From Oegoconia quadripuncta (taxonomy: Eukaryota > Arthropoda > Insecta > Lepidoptera > Autostichidae), in contig OX438743.1 in NCBI GenBank assembly GCA_949316235.1, positions 23,743,771 to 23,807,770 on the forward strand: a stretch of 64,000 bases of DNA, read 5' to 3'. The notes below the pieces were generated by a model, which was given only the letters and a program-made list of their open reading frames with translations, did not search any database and was not told the origin of the DNA. The position numbers and the translations under genes are program-made. Below are positions 54,721 to 64,000 of this stretch, in pieces. Position 1 is the first letter of the stretch; the number at the start of each line of letters is the position of its first letter.

Positions 54721-55124
54721 AATAATGTGTAGTTTAGTGTGTCAAATAAACGCCTTCTATTCTATTATAAATTAAAGATTACTCATCTGTGTACCACCAG
54801 GTCTATGGATAACACAAGGTATACTGTCCTGTATGTCCAGACACAAGTAGGCTGCAGGACATTCACGAGGCCAGATATAACGAACTCGTCACAGGGCCGT
54901 GTTTCGGTTCTCAAACATTTGATATATTTTTTGCTGTCGACACGGTATGAGTATTGGAAGGTGTCGTCATACCTTTGCGTGGAACAAATTGCGTCTTGCC
55001 TCGCGAGATGGACATCTCGGTGAGGGCTGTATTATCGGTAGATGTTAGGAAGACAAACCTGTGATCCACATGGAGACAAAATAAGAGAAAAATTAATAAA
55101 TACTGAAGTAATAAGGCTGCCCGC

Positions 55125-55275
55125 CCACGGCCGATAATCGGTGACCGATTTTTTGTAGAAAAATGGAACGTACTGATTGCAATGTTTCAACGCCCACGTC
55201 CTACAAAAAAATCGGTCACAATATCGGTATAAGTAATGACGAAAAAATCGGCCGATTATTCGTCCTACAAAAAGT
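55125..55275. repeat. inverted-repeat block with CCGATAATCGG and ACCGATTTTTTGTAG
   Basis: ACCGATTTTTTGTAG is answered by CTACAAAAAAATCGGT, and GCCGATAATCGG by ATCGGCCGATTATT. It looks like a small foldback element or two nested ones. Confidence 0.5.
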
Positions 55276-55334
55276 TGGCCCTACAAATTCTTTACACGTA
55301 AACACAGGTAACAAATACAGGCAACGCTCGCTAG

Positions 55335-55535
55335 CTCCCCTGCACGTTGCCTGAGGGTCGCGGGCGGCTACATCTCGGGGCGATACGCGTTCCCAGGTCC
55401 TCTCTACTGCCGCGGAAGGTCGCTGCGGGGTTTTAGTGGGCATCCCTTCCAATAGGGAGGGGAGTCCCACATAACCGACTCGCTGTCCCCCAGGCGAGCG
55501 GTACGCGTGATTCGTTTCCCCGGGTCAAAAAAAAG
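55335..55535 (+). mobile_element. R1-type LINE 3' end with poly(A)
   Basis: The GC-rich sequence GGGTTTTAGTGGGCATCCC to TCCCACATAACCGACTCGC, ending in GGGTCAAAAAAAA, is the 3' UTR type of lepidopteran R1-clade LINEs (from memory). Confidence 0.6.
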
Positions 55536-55554
55536 GTAACAAATACATGGAGGT

Positions 55555-55830
55555 GGCATGCCATATTCTACATCAACAGCTTAAAGCAGTCCACTGTTGG
55601 AAATAAAACTGCTCTTAGGAGTTCTTGTCATCGCATTCCATAGAAGAATGCCTTAATCGCTACACTGGGTAGGTAGGGTGGCGTCGCGGATATTTTGGGA
55701 GCTCTGCACCAATGACGATGCTGCCCATCACTGGTCTATGCTGTTATGCTCCTGATCCCTTAATCGACTTTTACGACCCTTTTACGACACCCACGGGAAG
55801 AGACTGGTTGGTCTTATTCTTATCTGCTGG
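55555..55830. mobile_element. retroelement-like fragment
   Basis: TTTTACGACACCCACGGGAAGAGA and neighbouring text resemble a LINE-derived repeat common in Lepidoptera; there is no open frame. Confidence 0.4.
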
Positions 55831-56117
55831 AAATCACCAAGCATCAACATTTTAAATCAATGGTTTTATGTCCACCGCTGGAGCATATCTCATGGTGTAA
55901 TCATTCATTTAAACTCTTGTGAAAATACATTAAAAGGAGACAATGTATTTCGGTTTTGTCTAAACAAAGAAGTTTTGAATCTTGGCATAGATCTCAGATT
56001 TCAGTTCTTTTGTAGGCTTAAATGACAGATGAATGAGACGTAGGCCTCTTTTTTTTAATGTTTTTATGGGACAAAATCTATAACTTGGTTGTTTTTTTTA
56101 AATAGCATAATTGAATT

Positions 56118-56415
56118 CAATTCCAATCGCCTCCATGACTCAATGTAAACAACATAGAGTTTACGAATTGGAGGTCGCGGGTTCGATCCCCAGCGGGGTA
56201 CATGTTTAAGTACAGTACAGTATCTTATCCAAGTCTGCCGCCAAACAGCATTGTTAACAGCATTGTTGTGTTCCGGTTGTCAGAGATAACATAGCCAGCC
56301 TCCCAAATAAAATGGAATTTCTAAGTCAGTACCTACGCATCCACCTTATGCCTCAGCTTCACTTAACATCAGGTGTGAGTGTGGTCAAGTGCTAACCCGT
56401 TGTGCATAAAAAAAT
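56118..56415 (+). mobile_element. tRNA-derived SINE, family 2
   Basis: Head GGAGGTCGCGGGTTCGATCC, body TATCTTATCCAAGTCTGCCG, tail CACTTAACATCAGGTGTGAG. Confidence 0.8.
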
Positions 56416-56765
56416 TACGTTTATTTTAGAATAAAAACATGATTGCAATGTCCCACGGATTTATGCTGTGTAACATCTGAATAAATGCAATGACAGTTTA
56501 AATTTTATTTTGAGATGCAAGCGGACGAAGTCGCAGGCGGAAAGCTAGATAATAAAACTATCATAAAACACGTATACAATGACGTAGCGTTACATCAAAT
56601 CGACCATGACAAAGTTCAAATGCTCACCTCCAAAGTAGCACACCCTTGATAATTACATATAAAATTGTACAGACCGAATGAGTAATAGAACAACCCCTAG
56701 AATACTACGTTACATCACCATGTAGCTGGCGGGGTGGGGTGGGACTATAGAGGGGTATCGATCAG

Positions 56766-56773
56766 TGACGTCA
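56766..56773. promoter_or_regulatory. CRE palindrome (TGACGTCA), role uncertain
   Basis: Sits in CAGTGACGTCACTG within a G-rich patch, but no gene start is recognised nearby. Confidence 0.25.
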
Positions 56774-56839
56774 CTGCTCACCCCAGACTAAACCCGGAGA
56801 TACAGTCAACGACAGAGTTAAATGAGAAGAGGGCAGTCT

Positions 56840-56925
56840 TTGAGCACCACCGCGGTCACCGGTGACCGCAAACAATTGATTTTAAATTGTGTCTGCGGTT
56901 GCGTCGCGATAGTTAAGGTTATTGT
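56840..56925 (+). repeat. repeat with GGTCACCGGTGACC palindrome (copy 2 of 3)
   Basis: CGCGGTCACCGGTGACCGC, then AACAATTGATT and AATTGTGTCTGCGG. Confidence 0.6.
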
Positions 56926-57349
56926 GCATTACACAAAAATAATCATTATTATAGTAACGCAATCACAGTCTGTATGTCTGTCACCTGTCAATGAGATCCG
57001 ATATCTCTGTTACTTCATCATTAGACCTTAAAGAGATTTATATTTGAACACCACGGAAATAGGTATTCAAATAAAAAAAGACGTTTGGTCAAATCAATGA
57101 CAATAACGATGAAGTGACAAAATATATAATTAGGGTGGACATCTGGTTCCTGCAGCAGAGCATAATAGGATCTATAACTTTGACTTAGTATTCATTGTAG
57201 CTGCATCACATACTTTTGTTGCTGACTGTATCAGAGTTAATCGAATTCGCTAACAACATCCATAACAAAATAATACGGTTTTTTTCTAAATTTTCGATTG
57301 CAGTTGTATATTTATATTTTAACTACAGGATGGAATCGATCAATTTTTT

Positions 57350-57425
57350 AAGGACTTCGAGGACCACGGCGGTCACCGGTAACCGCCAACAATTGATTTT
57401 TATTTGTGTCTGCGTTGCGGCGGTT
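57350..57425 (+). repeat. repeat with GGTCACCGGTAACC (copy 3 of 3)
   Basis: Same word order as 56840 with one change breaking the palindrome; about 500 bases downstream in the same orientation. Confidence 0.6.
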
Positions 57426-57694
57426 GATACCAACTTCAAAATGGAGGAGGCTATCAATTCAGTATTTTTATGCAACGTTCCGCAATATCTCCAACACTTG
57501 TGAACCGATTTCAATAATTAGTGTTTTGTTTGAATGAGTATATCTCCAGGTTTTTTTTTTAATTTTTATTAAAAGTAATTTAAATCACCACAGACACATG
57601 GTCCGTGCTCTTGTTTACAAAAATATAGTTTATAAATTAACTTGTTTCTTTTTACATTTAATACTCTAAAGACTACGACTATGCTTAAATCTAA

Positions 57695-57773
57695 AACAGT
57701 GAGTTCTTGTATATATATATATATATATACAAAACAAAAAAAAAACACAAAAAGAACAAGAACTCACTGTTAT
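57695..57773. repeat. hairpin around a (TA)n tract
   Basis: AACAGTGAGTTCTTGT is answered by ACAAGAACTCACTGTT about 45 bases on, with (TA)n and an A-rich loop between. Confidence 0.7.
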
Positions 57774-57849
57774 AACACACAAGGAATACATTATATTCCT
57801 TTTGTCACATTCTTATTATTGTAATTTTTAATTATTCCTGTTCCCGATA

Positions 57850-59080
57850 TAATTATGGTATGTAAAATTTTAAATATTTGCTTATTTCTATGATAGGGGG
57901 ATTACAATTCAAGGGCAGGTGCGTTTCTTAACTACGGAAGCGAGTAAATATCTCCAGGTTACCTATAACTTTTGGTGAAGATCTGATGATGCGCTCTGTA
58001 GATAGAGAACGGAACGGAAGTCCGTTATTTACCCAATTGTTTGTGGTTTAATTATTGATATCTCTAATATAAAAAGAATCTTAACTTATCGGTTCCAATC
58101 TATACAAATAATACTGAACTGAACTGTCTCCTGTGATTTCAAAATTAATTAATTCGAAATACCTAGATATCAAAGTGAGATATATCGTATTTTACACGAT
58201 AACGGGGCATTACTGATTTTGGCTGCCTGGATGCTTGAGCACAATAATTTTCAAAATGGCTGAAAGGACTTTTGTGTAGAGACTGCGTTACGCCGTAGGC
58301 AGATTATTAAATTAGGCATTCAATTGAATGCCTAGACGGATCGTAATGCAGGGCAGACATTTTCGTTTTTACAGAAAACTGTGCTGCTCAGAGCGGATTA
58401 GTTAAATTATATTAGGTGATTCTGGATGCCTTCCCAAGAGCTCCATGCCACCTCTGGGAAGCGCAGTTTCTTGTAATGCAGGCATGTCTGCAATGCATAG
58501 GCATTCGATTCAATAGAAACTGAACCAAAGGCTATTATTAAAAGACATCCGCATTTTTGGGCCAGTGTTTTGTCACCTAATAAAAGGTACACCTAAAAAA
58601 AGCCGGTACTAAAGACTATCAACTTAGCTATTCAAAAGAATTTTTGGAACACAAACTATACAAAAACTAAATTCTTTCCAAAAAAAAAAAAATAGACAAG
58701 TGACAACTGACATTTTTGACTGTGAGGTTATAATTTAAGTAGGGATAACCATGGACGTAACAATCAAACTGTTACGTCCATGGGGATAACAGCAACAGCG
58801 AGCGAGCGACTGACGACTCTGAAAAGAATAAACAATTTTTCTTTGGCCTAGCATCTTGTTTCCATGCGTGAGAATGCATGTGGTTAATGTTGCCAGTATA
58901 TAATTTCAAAGTTCCCCAAACCATATTTCAAACCTCTTTTGTTCTTTTCTAAAGTCCTTTAAAAATATATGTGTTAGGTTTTTAGCACGTCTGATACTAA
59001 GAGTTCAAGACTATATTTATTAATTGAAGTGACAACAAACTGGCCCAAAGATGTATGGATCTGTGCTGTTGTCTCTGACT
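57850..59080. other. intergenic sequence with two palindromes
   Basis: No gene recognised. A perfect 22-bp palindrome (58313-58334) and the 33-bp palindromic insertion (58750-58782) are the notable features. Confidence 0.5.
58742..58790. repeat. 33-bp palindromic insertion flanked by 8-bp direct repeats
   Basis: GGGATAAC occurs at 58742-58749 and 58783-58790. Between them a 13-bp arm starting CATGGACGTAACA, a 7-base loop and the exact inverted arm form a perfect hairpin. Layout is that of a transposon reduced to its two ends. Confidence 0.65.
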
Positions 59081-59084
59081 ATCT

Positions 59085-59335
59085 GGATGATAAGAATGCG
59101 TGGACATGAACCGCTCGGCAATATCCAGTATATTTTATTCTTATTTTCCTTTGTCGAATCATAAATTTAACAATTATTTCAAATTGTATTTGTATTGACT
59201 TACTTAAAAAGAGCAACCCCTGAGTTTCTTGCTCGTTCTTCTCTGGGGAGACTGCCTAGTGAATGAGCGATATCTGTATGTCAATTTCAAATGTTATTCT
59301 TATAACTTACGAAATAAAACATTTTTGATTTAACC
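59085..59335 (+). mobile_element. LINE 3' end
   Basis: Codes for DYLDDKNAWT and a stop, then a UTR with GAGTTTCTTGCTCGTTCTTC and AATAAAACATTTTTGATT. Near-identical, reversed, to 35948-36240. Confidence 0.8.
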
Positions 59336-59985
59336 ATCTGCCTACTACATTTTTATGCCGAAATTTCAAAAAAAGTCCACACGGGAGTCTTTCCTTTAAC
59401 GATCTCTAACTATGCTTTGGTTATGTTTACAATTTGACTTCTGCCTAAACCATATTTCCTCTATTTTCCTAATTCTAAACTAGACAATGAAGAAGTTCCA
59501 ACTAGCAGTTTATTCTATTTCAGCCTAAAATAACAGCCAAACTTCCAGAAAGGTTGTTGAAAACGAGAAGTTAGGACTTACTTTTCATTCGACACGAAAG
59601 AGCACACTTTCTTATTAAAACTTTTCTCGTTTCCGGCACTCTTGATAAGTTCGGAGCCTATTTCAATTGTACACTGAACACAGGAAAGAGGCGAGTGCCT
59701 TTTAATTTCGGAATGAAAGATAATACGTATCTAAGTGTACCTATATATACAGAGCAAACGGACTGCTAGAAAATAAAAGATAATAACAATAAAAATGAAA
59801 AAAAAAAGCCCGACTGCCACGCGAATTGTCCCGACATAGTAATCATTTTATTCGTTTTAAATTATTTTTTCCATTTTACTAGGCAAATAAAGGCTCCTCC
59901 TCAGGATATAGTTCATCAGGATGAACTATTTTTTTTTATCTTTGCTTTTCAAGGGTAGTTTGTATTTAAAATCTTTATCTGTATC
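59336..59985. other. AT-rich sequence, nothing recognised
   Basis: No gene or known repeat could be supported. Confidence 0.4.
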
Positions 59986-60130
59986 TAACTAATATTATAG
60001 TTACGTAAAGTTTGGATGTTTGTTTATTTGTTTTGTTTGTAGCTCAATCACGGCGAAACGGATGACCGGATTTGGATGAAATTTGGTGTATAGGTAGAAC
60101 ATACCCTGGATTAAGGCATAGGATTTTTTT
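59985..60130 (-). mobile_element. RTE 3'-tail repeat
   Basis: Minus-strand words CAAACTTTACG, ATTTCATCCAAATCC and TGCCTTAATCCAGGGTATG identify the same tail as at 34360. Confidence 0.7.
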
Positions 60131-60599
60131 TATCCTCGACTTGCCTCGACTCGAAAGGCAGAAACCATTTTTGCTACTTAAAAATTCACCGTTGAATGTG
60201 GCTTGATAAAATCGATCTACCAACTCCGATCTACGGCTCTAATTGCCTACATTGACTAATCGATATAACCCTATAATGATTATCTACACTTTCCTAGATA
60301 ATTCATGCAATCAGACCACACTTATCGTCACGGTGTACTACATTATCATATACTATCAGGATATTATTATCGATTACTTTATCAGTGTTGGGAAATAACC
60401 TGGGGTTTGATTCTACAACGTTTATTGTACAACTCGCATCTCAAACGTTACTTACCGCTATTAGAAAAAAGACAGAGAGAATCGTAATTTTTACCCCTGA
60501 CGAAAAACGAAGGATGTTATGTGTCAGACGGCGTAAATATACGTTTATTTTGAGTTTCTTTTAACCGACTTAAAAAAGGAGGTTTTCAATTCGGCTGTA

Positions 60600-60842
60600 T
60601 ATTTTTTTTTATGCACAACGGGTTTGTACTTGACTTCAATCACACCTGATGTTAAGTGAAGATGAAGTCAAAGGTGGAAGCGTACTGACCCGGAAACCCA
60701 AACACATTTGGGGGACTGGCTATCTTATCTTTGACAACCGGAACACAACAATGCTATTGACATTGCTGCTTGGCGGCAGATTTAGATAAGATGGTGGTAG
60801 CTAGCCAGGCGGACATTTAAAATACCCTACCACCAATTTTTT
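60600..60842 (-). mobile_element. SINE family 2, head missing
   Basis: Reverse complement of the 3' three-quarters of the element at 29055 (AAGATGGTGGTAGCTAGCC on the plus strand). Confidence 0.8.
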
Positions 60843-61064
60843 ATGTTTATAAAGTTTCTCCATCACGATGCTGCGAGGAATCCTCACGAGTTCGACGGGT
60901 ACTTAACCACAATTTTTCTATTCTTCAGTAATATAGTTGACGACCGATTGATATAGTGGATAGTGACCCTGTCTGCGAAATCAACGGTTGCGGGTTCGAA
61001 TCCTGGTAAATGTTTGTGTGATGAATACGAACATTTATTCCCAAGTCATGAATATTTATTATTA

Positions 61065-61305
61065 TTCTTATATTATTATAGACGAGCAGCATTACTGCTG
61101 GTATGTCTATGTCACAGTGTTGGAAGAGTTCACATTGTTCATTATGTTGTTATTCAGTCACTATTTAAGTCATCACTAGTTTTTTTTTTAATTTATCTAA
61201 TCTATTCTTGAACGAATTCACTGATTGGGCGGAGACAACCTCTTCCGGCAGCTTATTCCAGGCCTGAACAACACGGTTGCTCAGTAAGTGATTGGCGACA
61301 TTATT
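61065..61305 (-). mobile_element. CR1-like LINE C-terminal fragment
   Basis: Minus-strand translation reads VVQAWNKLPEEVVSAQSVN followed by SFKNRLDKL, the common C-terminal motif of CR1-group LINE reverse transcriptases. Confidence 0.7.
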
Positions 61306-61389
61306 TATGTATGTTTATCTAGTATCCATAATACAAACAAGCTTTGCTTGGTTTGGGATTAGATGATTGGTGTAAGGGTCCGAAATATT

Positions 61390-61808
61390 GGGTCTTTACC
61401 TATGAAATTGGAGTTTTTTTTCTTCGTTAATCATATGTACCAATTCCTGCGATTTTCAAAGCTATATCCAAATTTGTTTTTTATTTGGAAAATGGTATAT
61501 TATTTCAAGGTTTCACATGAAATATTTTTTTAATTTCTGGGCTAAATCACATAATAAAAAAAATTTGAACAGAGCTCTTTTCATGTGCTTCCCATAATCA
61601 TTTCTTAGTTTCGCTGAAACTTTTATAAAGCGGTTACTTTTAAAAATTAACGCTGCCTATACTTAACTTAATGTTATCCGATAACACACACAAAGTTTAG
61701 CTAAATTTAGATTTGCCGTTCCCAAGAAAAAAATCAAAAATACTTGTATGGAGAAAACAGTCTTAATGAAATTCTTCATACAAAACGCCAATTTCATAGG
61801 TAAGGACC
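61390..61808. repeat. 420-bp MITE, copy 3 (reversed)
   Basis: Starts GGGTCTTTACCTATGAAATT and ends GGTAAGGACC; inserted in the SINE tail. Confidence 0.85.
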
Positions 61809-62139
61809 TAATATTTATTATTTACCTATTTATTACTACAGATAGAAAACGTGTTCATAGTCCGTACCGTCTGGGAGGGTGTGACCAATATACTGGCAGG
61901 GTTACCTCGTATATAGCAATGCTAAGACGCTGTCAGGTCTCTTTCAACCAGAGATCTCATTTAAGCGCAACGACAGATCTTTAAAAGCTGGTGGTCCTTT
62001 TGCATCTCACGGACCTAAGGTCTCAACAACAAAGAGCACAAATCAGAACTCAGATTGCGTATTTGCCCGTTTAGGTTGATTGACCTAATGAAAACTTATG
62101 ACAATTTTCTACGCTTCTAACAAAAATATTCACATCACA

Positions 62140-62490
62140 AACAATACCTCCCGGCTCGACCGGGGAAGTACCACCCTCTCGCAGAAGACCGACGTCTGAG
62201 TAGTGGCATTTTGCCACTGCGCTTCGTCCGGTGAGCGAGGGCGCCGGAGGCCCACCTTCCAGTCTCTCTCCAGAATGGTAGCGGTAGTTAGTACCCCAGG
62301 AGGGTACCAGCACTGCTGGAGAATCCCTCGTCGCTCAGGCTGCCCTACTTATTCTGGGGTGGACACCTTCCTCAAAGGCCGGCAACGCATCTGTGACCCT
62401 TTTGGTGTTGCGGGTGCCCATGGGCGGCGGTGATTGCTTTCCATCAGGTGACCCGCATGCTCGTTTGCCGCCCTCTCATTAAAAAAAAAA
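62140..62490 (+). mobile_element. LINE/SINE 3' end with poly(A)
   Basis: Contains AAAGGCCGGCAACGCATCTG, CCCATGGGCGGCGGTGATTG and CATCAGGTGACCCGCATGCT, then TCATTAAAAAAA. This tail is widespread in moth and butterfly genomes. Confidence 0.8.
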
Positions 62491-62499
62491 AAAAAACAC

Positions 62500-63420
62500 A
62501 ATGTGGTAGCCAGTGATAATAGCCGAGATCTAGACCTATCGTAATGTTTGCAAGTCGTTTACCCCACGGAGTGGGGGTGACGTAGCGCAGATCGATTGGC
62601 CGGGCGCCCCGCCACCGCGCAGGCGCGAAGGAGCGGTCGATGCGCTACGAGATTACGTGATGAATATCACCCGTATCTGCGTTGATTGAACAGACAATAG
62701 AAGTAACATGTAAATAACCGGTTATTTGTTCGTAGACTATGGAAAACGGCGAATGGATTTTGATAAACCAATCATGGCGTTGTATTAAGTCTGTCGCAAG
62801 TATAGGCACAGTTTGGCGACAAACGATCCGGAAGACAAAGGTTTAGAAAGCAAATTTCACGACTACTTGAGACTAGTAACGAAGTTTTTAAGGTTCAATG
62901 TGTCAGAATCAAAGGCCTGAAAATGACTAGTATAAACATATTATTTACTTAGTAAATCAAACAATTTCACCTGTTTGTTCTATGATTGATTGAAGGACAA
63001 AGAATTGAGGCACAGATAAATAATGAGTTGAGTTGTCGCCCTGAAAATCCTTCATTCAATGGTTTGAGTCTTCACGTGGTTGTGAGGACTTCGTGGTACA
63101 ACCGATTTTTTATATCTCCGCTTCCAATTTCACTATATTCATTGGCTATTTTTACACTTATACATGTATGTGTGTGTCGCTAAAAGGGTCAAATAAATGT
63201 CTGTCCGTCTGTTTTTCGGCCTGCCAAGATCTTTTGTTTTTGGAACAGCAAAAGCAATTAATTTAAAAGCTAAGGACAATGTCCTTAAAGCCCTGTAAAA
63301 ATGTTAAGTCTCTAAGTCAATCCTATAAAAAGATATGAGCCTTTCAAAAACACATTCCCATAATGAGTGGTGATCAAAACCAAATTGATACTTTCCGTTG
63401 ATATAGTTGGGTAGGTTTTT
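62500..63420. other. intergenic, GC-rich hairpin then AT-rich
   Basis: 62565-62655 is GC-rich with GTAGCGCAGATCGA answered by TCGATGCGCTAC, possibly a small foldback element. The rest is unremarkable. Confidence 0.4.
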
Positions 63421-63424
63421 CCCG

Positions 63425-63562
63425 ACACTTACAACCTTTTGATCTTCAAGTCTAGAGTGAATAGGCATTTACTGGGTGCGCGTGATACATCTTCGGCTAC
63501 ATCGTCACTTTCCATCAGGTAAGATTGTAGCCAAACGCGAAACCAGTTTTTAATAAAAAAAA
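63425..63562 (+). mobile_element. LINE 3' end with poly(A)
   Basis: Codes FKSRVNRHLLG then UTR text TTTCCATCAGGTAAGATTGT and an A tract. Reverse copy inside the MITE at 35693-35800. Confidence 0.7.
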
Positions 63563-63677
63563 AAAAAAAAAAAGATAAGTAAGGATTCCTATACCACCAC
63601 TAAAGAAATAAATCAAAAAATGTAGAGACATCAAGTAAATATATTTTTTTTAACTTACCAATAATTTTGTCAATTTC

Positions 63678-63885
63678 AACCGCCTCCGTGGCTCAAAGTA
63701 AACAACATTGGGTTTACGATTCGGAGGTCACGGGTTCGATCCCCAGCGGGGTACATGTTTAAGTACTCGGTTTGGTTGGTGGTAGGGCATTTTAAATGTC
63801 CGCCTGGCTAGCTACCACCATCTTATCTAAATCTTCAGGTGTGATTGAGGTCAAGTCTGGTACTTGACGTTGTGCATATAAAAAA
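63678..63885 (+). mobile_element. SINE family 2 with internal deletion
   Basis: Intact tRNA-like head (GGTCACGGGTTCGATCCCC) and body start, then a jump from CTTATCTAAATCT straight to TCAGGTGTGATTGAGGTC. Confidence 0.8.
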
Positions 63886-64000
63886 AAGATGGTCTTGCTG
63901 CGTTCACATTTCTGATAGCATCACGCGACCAGCCTACACTGGTCGTTGTTATGCTGTCTACTGTACCAAAAACTTCTTCCAGCATGATCCACGGTGTATA

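Larger units (their letters stand above)
60939..61820 (+). mobile_element. SINE family 1 with two nested insertions
   Basis: The SINE head (60939-61050) and tail (61306-61389) are separated by a minus-strand LINE fragment at about 61065-61305. The SINE's terminal A/T tract is then split by the 420-bp MITE at 61390-61808, after which TATTTATTATTT resumes. Confidence 0.75.

Noticed and set aside
15690..63760. tRNA genes at the SINE heads
   Set aside because: A and B boxes are present but each is followed by a shared SINE body, and the folds lack proper acceptor pairing.

Overview
The window reads as nuclear DNA of a moth or butterfly. The evidence is dense tRNA-headed SINEs, RTE-, R1- and CR1/Jockey-like LINE tails of types I recognise from lepidopteran genomes, MITEs, a BEL/Pao retrotransposon, a mariner-type transposon, and host genes with short exons, GT-AG introns and animal transcription-factor domains. 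No bacterial features are present.

Layout. 1-1747 holds a 5'-truncated R1-clade LINE on the minus strand, entering from the left edge. 5586-12630 (minus) is a four-exon gene that I assign with high confidence to the IRF2BP family: an N-terminal C4 zinc finger in exon 1 and a C-terminal RING split between exons 3 and 4. GC-rich sequence with TGACGTCA (CRE) palindromes lies upstream of it and in its first intron. 13-19 kb is mostly AT-rich, with SINEs and MITEs.

From 19 kb to 53 kb the host genes are all on the plus strand and form a cluster. Four separate THAP-type zinc-finger N-termini start at 19167, 33688, 37161 and 39199. A small basic/acidic gene of unknown family starts at 42466. At 48700-52824 lies a gene with a TATA/initiator promoter whose last exon carries a BESS-like motif. 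Only the second THAP gene has a clear stop exon of its own. The other starts end at donors in phase 0, the phase accepted by the BESS exon at 52210. The cluster may therefore be one multi-promoter complex with alternative N-termini sharing one C-terminus. That is an inference for transcript data to test; separate genes with missed last exons is the alternative.

Transposons in and around this cluster are unusually complete. A BEL/Pao element (21074-28059) has nearly identical LTRs, a 5-bp target duplication and one uninterrupted 1948-codon polyprotein. A DD41D (rosa-like) mariner (46138-48123) has 283-bp inverted repeats and an intact 353-aa transposase, and the sequence it entered is present without it at 51108-51335. 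A YqaJ-type exonuclease fragment and a 41-bp minisatellite lie in the last intron of the BESS gene. 53-64 kb is almost entirely repeats, several nested, plus a 33-bp palindromic insertion flanked by 8-bp direct repeats. Exon joins are deduced from splice signals and frame; no transcript data were available.
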